Of a stretch of DNA of 64,000 nucleotides, positions 48,851 to 60,000 are shown piece by piece; within the stretch, counting starts at the first letter, position 1, and the number at the start of each line of letters is the position of its first letter. Origin of the DNA: Lindgomyces ingoldianus (taxonomy: Eukaryota; Ascomycota; Dothideomycetes; Pleosporales; Lindgomycetaceae). The notes under the pieces were generated by a model. That model was not told where the DNA came from, did no database searches, and saw only the letters and a list, made by a program, of their open reading frames with translations. The DNA lies in assembly GCF_010093535.1 (NCBI RefSeq), contig NW_022985187.1:726051-790050 (forward strand). The letters run 5' to 3'. The position numbers and the translations under genes were made by a program.

Positions 48851-49542
48851 ATGCAATATGTGCGCCCAACCTTCCGAATTCTCCAACGTTCCTGCTTGAG
48901 CAGAGCAACATCAAGATACTTGCCGACTCGAAGACTATTCTCAACCACAAACACAGCTCGGGCTCTTGCAAGCCCATTAAACATACCAAAATGGTATGAA
49001 GTTTAACGAATACATGTCAAACCTTCTAATTAACATTTCGAAGGCTTGAAGAAAACTCCCACTTGCTTAAACCACCAATCAACAACTACTGCGTCTACAA
49101 CGACAATGTGACCGTCATGATCGTGGGCGGCCCCAACGAACGAACAGACTACCACGTCAACGAGACTGCAGAATGGTTCTACCAATACAAGGGTGACATG
49201 CTTCTCAAAATTGTAGATGACGGCCTGTTCCGCGACATCCACATCCGCGAAGGCGAGATGTTCCTTTTGCCACCAAACACGCCTCACAACCCCGTACGTT
49301 TTGCAAATACTGTGGGGATAGTTCTAGAACAGCATCGACCAGAGGGTTCTGTTGACAAGTTGAGGTGGTACTGCCAGGAGTGTAATGAGCTAGTGCATGA
49401 AGCGAGCTTCCATTGCACTGATCTAGGGACCCAAATAAAGGATGCGGTGGATACTTTCAAGGCTGATAAAGAGGCCCGGACATGTAAGAGTTGCGGTGCC
49501 TTATGTGACACAGCACCCAGGCCCAAGAAATGGGTTCAGTAG
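48851..49542 (+). CDS. bna1: 3-hydroxyanthranilate 3,4-dioxygenase with N-terminal extension
   Basis: Non-haem iron dioxygenase opening 3-hydroxyanthranilate in the kynurenine route to NAD. Exons 48851-48993 and 49044-49542 with a 50-bp intron give 213 aa. The intron ends in AAG instead of CAG/TAG, but splicing there rebuilds the conserved [21 protein letters not shown] exactly. The iron site is visible in TDYHVNETAEWFYQ (His, Glu) and PPNTPHNPVR (His), and IVGGPNERTDYH marks the substrate pocket. The C-terminus has a rubredoxin-like metal site with CQEC and CKSC. The enzyme core starts only near residue 42. Before it lies an Arg/Ser/Thr-rich, acid-free stretch resembling a mitochondrial presequence, unlike the cytosolic yeast enzyme (about 177 aa). 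Confidence 0.92.
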
Positions 49543-49595
49543 ACCAAAAATTATTCATGAATATCAAACGCCTAAACCAATGAATCGGAGCTGCC

Positions 49596-51805
49596 CTACA
49601 ACCCCTTCCACATCATCTTTGCTACGTGGTCATTCTTCTTCCTGCTGGGCTTCAGGAGACCGAGATATTTGAGCTCAGCCAAAGCACACTGAAATAGGGC
49701 CCTGTGATAACTGTCAGCCATGCTAATAATTAGTATGTACTAAAAAGAAAACTTACATAGTCTTAGATTCCTCGTCCTCATTCTCGTCTCCAGCTATTGC
49801 ATTGAAAGCCGACCACAGGTCACTGACATTAATGAGAGCGCCCGACTCCAGATACAATTGATATAGGATAGCTGTCGCGGGTTGCGAAGAAGATAATGGG
49901 GCTTCTCTATCTCGAACCCCGCCAGGGCTACAACAATCGCAACCCAGATAATCATGAGGGGAAGCTAACGAGCGCTCAATCGCAAATCGGGGTTTTGGCT
50001 GAAAGACCTCTGTGTGTGGTGACCTCAGGTCGAACATGAGAATCTCAGAGAGGAACAAAGCCCGCGGGTCAATGAAAGTAGCGCTAAAGTACTCATTGAT
50101 CTCGTCATGGAATCGTCCCACTAAATCAGAGTAAGCCTTGTCCTGTTCAGACAGAGCGGCTTTGTGCTTGCTCAGCAGTACTTTCTGTGCGACCACCGTC
50201 GTCCGAAGGCTGTCATTGCGGACATCATGCTGGCTGCGAAGAGGTGCCGAATTAGGGTTCGCATTGACTAATTCCTCGAGGTCCCGTTGGTATTTACCCG
50301 GATCGAACAAGAGGTATGTTTCATCAACTTTCTCAAAGGATGCAAACAGTTGCATAAGCTTGTCCGATGATGCCTTCTTGATTGCTAGCATAGTCTCTCG
50401 GAGGATAGGTGATCCGATCATTTCTCCAGATGCAGCTCGGATCCAGATCGATGATAGTGGTACGTGTGGTGACATCTGAAGCGCTTCTCGTACATGCGCG
50501 AGTACAGTCGCCGCACCGCTGAGTGCAGATAAAACTTCCCGACCAGAACGTACGTGTTCTACGATGTTCTCAAACAGATATTGGTCAGAGCCAAGAAGCT
50601 TGCGAACTTCATGCCCACGTCCACTTTCAAGCATGTCCTCTACCCATCTAAACGAGTTAGTCAATAATTAAGTGTGTGGGGAAGTAGTCCTACCTGCGGA
50701 AAGAGTGAAGATTGCGCGTTGCTTCAAAGACGTCCGAGGCAAGATCCTTAAACGAGAGGGTTTCGATAAGGAATATACTGAGGCAATTGGCATAGAAATG
50801 CGACATGTAAGCATACTTGAGCCCATCTGAGAAATCTTGCAGATTTTGCACATGGTCTCTTTGCCGTTCGAGGATGCGTCGGCTAAGGTTAGGCCCGATT
50901 CGCAAGGGAACATTGGTACTGGCGACCGTTGTGCTGAACAATTTCTCGATAATTTCGTCCGACTGAGTAACATCGAACTTTCGTCCTTCTAAATGGCGTA
51001 GGGCCTTTCCTGATAGTCGATCCTCGAAGCTCTCGGCAGAGGTTGCAATACCAAAGAGAAGGACGAAGGGGAGACGGTCCAACCAAGAGCTGGAAACCAT
51101 AAGTATAGGTGGTAACAAAGAGGGGGTGACGACTTACTGAAACAAATCGATCATTTCGACTAGCACACCAGCGTCGAATGCTTCACTGTCTTGTATGGCA
51201 ACAACAATTTTCTGTGCTTGGTGTTTCAACTGCCATCCTAGCAGATGGCCAAGATCAAAGTCTAGAAGTCGTGGATGATTTCTTGAGGATGTTCCAGGGC
51301 GCCCAAGATTCTCCTCATCGTCTTCATCGATACGGGAAGCCACTTTCTTGATGAGATTCTTCAAAAGTGTCTTCAAATTGGGGCCCTCTCCTGAAGTCAA
51401 AAGCAAATAGGCATTATTCGCATCCTCTTTTATCTTTCGACCCAGCCGATCAAAAAAGGGTCCATGAGAAGCAATGCTTGGACCTGCGATTATAAGGCCG
51501 GTGGGTATAGCCAAATATTCCACACAATCAGGCTCAGCAGCAGCAGACACAAAGTTTGCAATGTTTTGTAGCGTTGATCTGTCGCCTTCCTCTAGCGTAT
51601 TCTACGCTCATGAGTGACTGCTGACGAATGAGCGATGAGATCTTACCTGAATCCGCTCTTCTTGTTGAGACCATATATCTCGATACCCTTGAAGGCGTTC
51701 TGGGAAATGGACTAAGGGGCTGTTGAGCTGAGTGATTCTCCGGCGCTTTGCTGCTCGTTCATCGGCCTCAGGAGGTGAGTAAATATAGCATCTCTGGTGT
51801 TCCAT
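49596..51805 (-). CDS. orc3: Origin recognition complex subunit 3
   Basis: ORC subunit that helps mark replication origins and load Mcm2-7 in the nucleus. Five exons, 51805-51647, 51601-51138, 51089-50694, 50647-49757 and 49701-49596, with four introns of 45-55 bp, give 671 aa. Conserved ORC3 blocks: PTGLIIAGPSIASHGPFFDRL, LTSGEGPNLKTLLKNLIKK, VAIQDSEAFDAGVLVEMIDLF, SWLDRLPFVLLFGIATSAE and FDVTQSDEIIEKL. The last exon gives the winged-helix end (ALAELKYLGLLKPSRKKNDHVAKMMWKGL). ATG 51805 is chosen because it directly precedes the conserved acidic and basic start region. The 3' end is only 53 bp from the convergent bna1 stop, so their transcripts probably overlap. Confidence 0.95.
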
Positions 51806-52473
51806 GGCCAATTTTGGACGGGTTGCCCTCGTCGTGTGTAGTTGTTACTCAATGAAAGAGAGCGGATAAACCGAGAATGTGAACTCGGAAGAACCCTTAC
51901 GCGCGCCACGAGACTACGCGGGGTGGCCCGAGCGCCCAACAATTTGTGTTCTGCATACAGGTCGGTGCAGACACTACGATGCAGACACTACGATGGGCAG
52001 CTGATAATAATTTAAACGTTGAATCCCATAGGGTGTTTACTGTTGGTTGGGCTAACTCTCCCCGGGGAAGATAGTCACAATACCTATCCCTTCCTGCTCT
52101 AAACTACATAGCAACCTCATTTGAAGAAAGGAAGCAGGGGTTGAGTAGTATACGATTGAGTGCTACGATTGAGACCTATCTTTAATATATGCTCAAATTT
52201 ATCACTGCATCTTAGTGGGGAAAAGTATATATCCCATGAGTTTTACTGCTCCCGAGTTAAGATCCACCCCCAGCAGAAATACCTTGGAGCAAGTGAGTCT
52301 CGTATCACGGCTCTAGAGAGATAGCGGCTGGATATCATCTAGCGCGAGAATCAGACGAGTCGAAACTCTTACCAATGAGGTAACGTTGATGACAAACCGA
52401 CATTCAACTTACTCCAAGCGCTTTTCTTTTTAGGGAGTCTCAAAGAAAATGCCCCTCAGGAGGTCTCAGAATG
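51806..52473. other. Intergenic: orc3 promoter and GPATCH11-like 3' flank
   Basis: 668 bp. It contains a tandem 14-bp duplication (listed separately) and a second short repeat, TACGATTGAG, near 52150 and 52165. No supported gene was seen. Confidence 0.5.
51967..51994 (+). repeat. Perfect 14-bp tandem duplication
   Basis: GCAGACACTACGAT occurs twice back to back, about 165 bp upstream of the orc3 start codon. Confidence 0.9.
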
Positions 52474-53500
52474 TTAATCATGATCTTTCTCAGTAATCCC
52501 GGGACAGCCATCCAATGTTGCGCTTGAATAGCGGTATTTACACCAGAAGCAGTAGTGATGGGCCTCGCGCAAATAGACTACTACTTTCTGGAGACGTTCT
52601 GCCAGTGGCTGCGCCTCAAACTCCTCAAGCTCTAGATCTTCGTCGCTAAGATCTTCAAGGTCGTCTTCAATGGCGGTTACGTCGTGACCAAGCGCTAGTT
52701 TATCGTCGGCATCCTCATCCTCGTCCGCGCTGATGTACGTTGGTAGTGTACTTGAAAGACTATCATTGAAATGCTGGCGTCGCTTTCGGTCTCGCTCTTT
52801 CTCGAGCCGATTTCGGACCAGCCTACGCCAAAGGATGTTGATGCTTTGGAGTGACCTCTTGCCGGAAATTGTTTGACGGCTCTTGTATTCGCTAGTAGGT
52901 GTCCACTCCTGGCCTTCACGTGCGCTTTGATCATCCTCTTCAACCAGCCTCTCAGCAGTCTTCTGGGCGTTATACAACTCAACCCCCAGTCTCTTCTCCT
53001 CGTTTTCCTGCCTAACCCGCTCCCGATAATCGACCTGCTCTATCTTGGATCGCTTGACCTCCTTCTCAGCCTCCTCCACCAGCTCTCTAAGTTTCCTTTT
53101 CCTCTCAGATTCTAGACCGAGGCCGCTTCTATCATCTTTCATGCTTAAATGGATTGGTTCCTTCCGTGCATCCTCGGCTTTTCCAAGGGTATCACCTTGT
53201 CTAAAACCAAACTTGGCCATCATCTTGAAACCTTTACTGGACGAGTCTAACGCCGTAGCCAATCCGGCTTCTCGGGCTGCTTCTGTTTCCGCTTCTTTCT
53301 CAGCTCTGGTCTTTGCACGTGCTTTTGCTTCACCCTAGAGAGTATCAGCGATCAGCTCATGCACGAAACGCAGAACATTGGTAGATTAGTACCTCTTTTT
53401 GCATGCGCGCCCGACGCTGCAGGGATGTCTCTTTTCCAGCCTTCGGGGCGTCATCGAATACCATACTCATGTAGTCGTCCTCCTCTTCAGACTGCGACAT
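52474..53500 (-). CDS. GPATCH11-like G-patch protein
   Basis: Nuclear G-patch protein with a DUF4187-type C-terminus, related to animal GPATCH11 (CCDC75/CENP-Y). G-patch proteins usually partner DEAH helicases. Exons 53500-53393 and 53334-52474 with a 58-bp phase-0 intron give 322 aa. The start reads MSQSEEEDDYMSMVF, matching the conserved DDYMS opening. A G-patch lies at about 64-112 (GFKMMAKFGFRQGDTLGK...GLG), followed by a long charged coiled coil. The end has the DUF4187 signature with VYLREAHHYCFWC and DGCPGITEKDHD, a probable CxxC...C metal site. The exact partner helicase is unknown. Confidence 0.88.
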
Positions 53501-55106
53501 GATGGGCGCTAATTTTTGGTTGTAGTTGGAACATGCAGGCACGGAGTTGTCTCTGGTGGTCAATGTGAAGCTTTCCAAGCCACTCACCTTAGCGGCTTTC
53601 ACGTGAAGCGAACCGTGGAATCTGGGGTTCCCACGCTAAATTCTCCATGCACGACGACATCCCTGTTCCATCCAGCCTTTCATTCACTTGAAAACCTCCT
53701 ATTGAACGCCGATTAAATATCGGAGATTGTGTTCAAATACACAACGGATATTAGAGGTATCGAATTGCGATCAGGAATTGCTACCTTCACTAACAGCATG
53801 CGTCGCAGTCATCTCTCCTTTGCATCGGGTTTCCGGGTGGCTTTTGACATCTCAATCCTTCACGTCATGGCAAAGCCGAAGGCGGCGCCGCTTTGAACTT
53901 TGTACGAAGAGCCACGCGATCACACGACACACCTTGTTCGCACTCTCCCCGCACACTTTCAAGCCTTCAATATTTCTGACCACATGTCCCCCAACCCTTC
54001 TATACTCATCCTAGGCCAATGGCCACTCTGATGGGTCGTGCATTTTAACAAAATGAGAATCTTGTAGAGAGAGAGAGTGACCTAGGATTGCCTTCTTCGC
54101 TGCGCTACATTGAGTTGATCGCAACACCAGAGCTCAAAATGAGCAAAGAATGCGCCTTCCATTGCCAAGGGAGGGGTTGCTTCGCCTCTTCTCGTACCCA
54201 ACAAAGATTATCAGTTTTCTTGGGTTTCCGCTCACCTGTTCTCAAGCTCCTTCTCACGATGTGTGGACCTGCAGGAAACGAAAGGTCTTCTTTCTGAAAG
54301 GGGGATATACAGCCGGCAGAATGCCTCCAAGGATTCGGTCCAGTAACCCCACAACGGAGCATCACCTTAGCCAGAACAAGAATTTAGGCCGCGCCGCAGC
54401 CGCCTACAGATGCACTCACGGTCGGCGTCATCCGTTCGGAGCTTCCAGCATCCAACATATCGTTCGTCGACCCCTGCCTGTCATTGCGCCGCAGAAGGCC
54501 GAGTCCTCAGCTTGAGACAGACTTTTCTTCTCATCTTGATGTCCGCACCTCTCAATACATTCGGTGCGACCGAGCGTAGGGGCTGGAGCCAGGGTACAAG
54601 AGCTTAGACCGAGCGCATGCAACCATTTAGATCGCGCTGCCGCATGCTGTCGCAGGCTTCAGCCACGACAGACTGCGGCATGTGCTTTTTGTCTTCGAGA
54701 TAGGCTGCCTCGGCCTTCGCATTTGCCCAAGGATCTGTGGCAATCATTTCGGGGGCTTCCCTATTAAGAATACTTTAGAGGCTTGTTATTGGCTCTCGAC
54801 GAAACCCTTCCTCTTGCCACTCAATCTCTCCTTTCGAGCTCCGAGCGATCTGCCACCACCTCGGTCGGCGCACCCATCTGAACATGGGCTGCTTGAAGAC
54901 TCTCGTTTACCTTTTGTTCATGTGCTTGAACTCCATATTTCCATTTCCATAATTAAGTGCTTCCCCGCGGTTTCTCCACCTGCGTCCTTGACCTTACTTG
55001 GAGCTTGGGCGCTGTTCCTTTCTGACCATATTTCACGTTTTCATTTTCTTTGTATCTTTCCGCGTGCATCCTACCTAATTACGGCACGCGCTTTTCTTTG
55101 TTCACT
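53501..55106. other. Intergenic between divergent GPATCH11-like and DUF3712 genes
   Basis: About 1.6 kb with no recognisable gene. A short GA dinucleotide run lies at 54067-54077. The right end is T/C-rich and probably the leader of the DUF3712-type gene, with several small ATG frames. Confidence 0.45.
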
Positions 55107-56344
55107 ATGGCAGACAAGAACGAAGCGCCGTCCACCTCCGAGGTGGTCGAGAACGGCGGATACTCGAATGGAGAAGTGGCGCCTAGGAAGAGAGGAGTGA
55201 TGAACACCTTGTATCCTCCAGGAAAGACACCTGGTGCTGGACCAAGGATAAAGAACCACTGCAGGAAGTTTTGGTGGTGCGGTTCGTATTCCCATTGTTG
55301 TGTCACTTGGACATGATCTGACAACAACACAGACCTACTAGTAGTTGCCATCATCGCGCTGGTAATTGTTCTACCAATGTGAGCAGTGAACAGTGCAGCA
55401 ATCTGCCACTATCTAATCACAGCATAGTATCTTTGTTGCGATTCCAAATAAGGCCCAGCACGACATCAATGCATCAACGCTTGAGGTCACAGAGCAAGAC
55501 ATCACTTCACCACAACCAGAGGGACTTCATCTTAAGCTCGTCAGTCTTGCAAAGAGCGGCAGCAGCTTTCATCCAACTCTTGACGCCTTCCGAGCATCGC
55601 TTTCTTTGAAAAACAAGGACCCGTTCCTGTTCATTGATATCCCGGAGGCCAAAGCCAACGCGGAGACAACGATTGTTGTCGAGCAGGATGTTAAGTTTGC
55701 GTCCGCAGATCAATTCACGGAGTACAACAAAATGGTGATGGGGAGCGAGCAATTCGAAATCTACTTGAGCGGAAAGACCAAGGTTCATCAATCTGGCCTC
55801 AAAGGTATCTCAGTCGACTACAATAAGGTCATTACTATGAAGGGTATGTCTCTATTTGCATCATGGCAACGCCGCAATAGCTCATCACTCCACAGGATTA
55901 AACAAACTAAAGGGTCTCAACATCACCGACCTAACACTCCTGAATAAAACCCTCGACGACGGCTCTAACATGAAAGGCAACGTCTTCATTCCGAATCCAT
56001 CCGTCATGACGCTCTCCCTGGGCAATGTGACAATGAATCTCGTCCTAGACGGAACGCCTATCGGGATTTCGCTCCTCCCCGACCTGGTCATCAAACCTGG
56101 AGACAACAATGTGCCGATGCAAAGCACCGTCAACCAGAGCGCCGTCCTAAATTACATCATGGCGAAGAAAACTGCAGTCATCCCGCTCGACATTCTCGGC
56201 AACTCTAGCATGGTCGGCGATCAGCATCTCAAGTATTTCGAGGCTGCGATTCAGTCGAATACGGTACGCGTTGACCTGAATGTCGGACCTGCGCTTGCAG
56301 GAATTGGGCTCAACGTGCAAACGCTCATTGGTGGTGGTTCATGA
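55107..56344 (+). CDS. Single-pass membrane protein of DUF3712 type
   Basis: Fungal protein of unknown function. Exons 55107-55281, 55333-55378, 55428-55843 and 55896-56344 give 361 aa. The first 55 residues are polar, with a basic patch just before the membrane (RIKNHCRKFWWC). A single membrane helix spans about 59-80 (LLVVAIIALVIVLPIIFVAIP), giving a short cytosolic tail and a large extracytosolic domain. That domain is beta-rich with repeated hydrophobic strands such as DPFLFIDIPEA, TIVVEQDVKF and GNVFIPNPSVMTLSLGNV, resembling DUF3712 and distantly LEA-2-type lipid-binding folds. Asn-X-Ser/Thr sites fit glycosylation. The second exon (46 nt) encodes most of the membrane helix. Function cannot be assigned. 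Confidence 0.82.
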
Positions 56345-57082
56345 TTGAAATTTGCGTTATTCTTTTTTTTGGGTTGTGATATGAATGGTTTTTCACGGTC
56401 ACTGCATTATCACAGCTAGATCAAGAGGCTCGGCGGAGGGGGGAAAGGAGCCCAGGAGGCTTTTTACTTGTTGATACCAGATCGGGTGGGTAAGCGTCAA
56501 TGCAATCCGCGAGATTTGCCTTGACATTTTTGAAGAGATTGTAATGTACATGCCAGCACACGGCAATCCGGAATGTGTTCTTGTGAGCAGTCAATATACA
56601 GCTAATAAGTGACCGCGATACCGAGCCTATTTCCTTCCGAGGGATCTTGAGTGCTAGGGTATATGTGGATTAGTGCTATCGCTGCCGACCCAAGTCTGCA
56701 GTGTTATTTCCGAGATACGGTGTTTTCGATTGAGTGCATTTCCGCGACACTATCTCCGACATGTTTCATTTCGAGGGTCGCGTGTTGTACGATTTCCATA
56801 TCATACGCTCTTACTAGGGTTTCGACTTTGTGACTGTGAAGGTCGCGTAGACAGCTTCCAGTGGATGCATTTTATGCTCTCATTTTAAAGATTACGCCGT
56901 AGCACTCGTTGGTGGAACACTACTCATAAATGTGGTATCAAAACGAAATGAGAATTGGTCTGCATTGCCTATCCACGGCTAGAGTTTATTATATCATACA
57001 GGAAATTTCCTAAACGCCATTTTCGTACCACATTCCACTGAGCCAAGGAATATAACGGCATGAAACAAGGCTCTATCCATCC
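56345..57082. other. Intergenic between convergent genes
   Basis: 738 bp of 3' flank for the DUF3712 and brr2 genes. No supported feature was seen. Confidence 0.5.
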
Positions 57083-60000
57083 CTACTCGTCATCATCGTC
57101 ATCCTCTTCGTCTTCGTCTTCATCCATACCTTCGGCAGCATTAACTGCAAAGGTAGGCGCCTGATCTACACCAAGGTAACTATCGCTGATCAAATACAGC
57201 GTCAATTCATGCTCTCCGGGCTCCGGTACCGTAAACTCCAGCTTCGTCTTCAGCTCCCTTCCAACCGTGACCTTTTTGATTGCTAACAAGCTATGACTCT
57301 TTTGGTCACCGACAATAAGCCACCAGTTCTCAGTCTTCTCTGCTGGATAGAACGGCGCGTGGACTTCGGTCTTGGGCTCATCGTCTTCGTCGAGTTCACG
57401 GGTGATGACAACACTAATATACGATGGCGAATTGGCAGTGATGTCACCCGGATCAATGACCTCGAAGTTCATCTCCACGTTGGGGTAGTAGTCGTTCGTG
57501 AAGTTGGCTGCGTCCGCCAGCTGCTTATTCTCCAAGCTCAGCGCCTTGACCAACTTCTTGTAGTCCTTATTCTCTTCCGGGTCCATAGCCTCCATAAACT
57601 CGTAAATATCGTTGATACCAAACTTCTCCGCCGCTTTGACAGTATCGTTGTCGAAATGTGGGATCTGCTTAAGTGGGGAATCTTTCTGCCACATACCCTG
57701 GACTGCCATCTGTGAAATTTCCATGGCGGTCATGGCATTCAGGTGACCCTCGGAGGAGAGAACGTCAACGCTGGCGCTAAGAATGTTAAGCACCTTCTTC
57801 AGAATGATTTCCTGATCCTTAGCCAGATCAATGGGGAGTTGCATGCGCGAAAAATGAGCTTGAAGGAGGACGAATGCTTTGAAGTCCGGGGATTCAAAGT
57901 TTGGTGTCTGAACCTTATAAGGTATCCGCTCGTAGATCCGGCGCAAAATATGGTCCTCGTGGCGCCTAATCTGGATACTCTCAAACTCGGTAGCTGCGGT
58001 GACAATTTCCAGAACGCTCTTGAGACTGCTCTTTTCGTTGAGCGACATCATTAGCGTCTGCATGGTGACGAAGGAGATGTTGTAATAAGCAGCGATCATG
58101 CATGGATTCAGTGGCGCAATCGAGTCTTCTTCTTCGTCGTGCTCGATGAGGCCGGCATCGGCAAGCTCTTTCAACGTTGCTTCGACAAGCTCGGAGAGAT
58201 GCGCACTGAGACCTTCGTGTGAGACATCATGAAGACCGTAGTAGCTTGGGTTCGCGAGTAGGCGTCGGTAGAAGTACGTGTACGTAGACCAATCCACAGC
58301 CTCTTGAGTGGCCTCGATCGTCTTCGCGCTAATTTCGGCAACGAAAACATCATGTAGGAAAATGTGGAGGGAGCTCTCAATGGGAAGGGCCTCATCCAAG
58401 AACTTCTTATAGTAGTCTCGCTTGACCGCCGGCACGAAGAGGAATCCCTTAGCAGATTTGTCCTCACCAACTCTGCCTGCCTTTCCAAACATCTGTAGGA
58501 CCTCGCTGATAGGGTAGTCGACGTAACGGTGTTCCCGACCTTCGAAGAACTGAGTGCCCATAATGATGACTGTATGCGCGTTGCAGTCAACCTCCCAGCA
58601 GGAATCTCGGGATACTATCATGACCTGGATAGCACCAACCTTGAAAAGATGCTGGACAGCTTTCTTGTCGAAAGGGTTAAGGGCTTCGTGGAAGTATCCA
58701 ATACCATGGGAGAGCGACTCTGCTAGGACTTGTTCATTAACTTTGGCTAGGATGGGCTTGATGTCCTCTAATGGGGCGTTCAAGAAGCGGTCCTCGTCAT
58801 TTTCGATGACACAAGCAGAGAACAGGTCCAAAGCTGTTCCACGCGTTTGTTTCCGGCTCGGTACAAACACCATCACTGGCTTGTCTGGAGAATGTTGTGT
58901 GATTGCCTGATATGTCGGTTTGGCCATTGCCAGCATCAAAGAGGGAAAATGAGGAATGGTGAAAGACTGGATGTGCAGTTCCAGGGGCACTGATCTGACC
59001 CTGGGACTGAAATTGAAGATGGTGTGTTTCGTTGCGCCGATCCACTCGCCGATATCTCGAGCGTTCGACAATGAAACACTGAGACCAACGATCCGCATCC
59101 TGGACTCGAGTTGTGCAGCCATAGCATGCATTCGCGAGACCACCGTCTCGTAAATATGTCCTCCAGAACCACCCAACATGTGTAGGTCATCGGCGATGAG
59201 TAGAGCCACAGTTTGCACGTTCTTGCGTCGTTGCCATTGCCGCGAGATAACGTCCCACTGCGAAGGGGTGGCCAGGATAAGATCTCCCTTTTCAAGTAAC
59301 CGTAAATCTGCCGTAGTCTCTCCGGTAAGCCTAACGATGTCCTTACCTTCCCAAAGCCCTGATAAACGAGCCTCCCAATTCTTGAACTGGTTGTCTACAA
59401 GGGCTTGAGAGGGCGCAAGATAGACGATCCGGCCTTCCTCATCTCCGGACCAATGGCGCAGGATAGCAAACTCAGCACAGAAGGTTTTGCCAATCCCAGC
59501 AGAAGCCCCTATGAATACGCTTTCATCCGAAGTATAAAGGGAGTTGAAGACTTGTGTCTGGACTCTGTTGAAACTATTGATGCCCTTGTACAACTCTTGA
59601 TATTCTCGCCTCTTTAATTCAGAGATGGGCAATGGCTGCAATTCCAGGAGTTGCGTATGAGCCGGAAACTTCTCTGGAAGGACAAGCTTCCGGAAAGAGA
59701 CGGGCATTTTCGTTTCCGCATTCATCCAGCGATCGGAAATTACAGTGACGAAGTAGTTTGGTGGCAGGGGATCTGTCAGAGGGACGGTGAACTCGACGAT
59801 ATGGTCACTCTCGGCATAGTCCCGACGGAGAATGAATTGGTCGTGGAATAAAATATCTTCGCCATCGCAATCCTCTACGAGGATCCAAAAAGCCTCAGAA
59901 TTACCGTGAAGCTGGTCATCCCACTCGAAATTCGGCTTGATAGTAAGTTCGAAGCGAAGCATAGATCTCGTCATGGGTTGGAAAAAAGTCTCTAATTCGA

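Noticed and set aside
48461..48886. 141-codon minus-strand frame over the copper transporter first exon
   Set aside because: Wrong frame; the correct frame gives the Met/His-rich N-terminus of the transporter.
42000..56400. Possible secondary-metabolite or metabolic gene cluster
   Set aside because: Neighbouring genes belong to unrelated core functions, with no synthase, transporter/regulator set or shared pathway.
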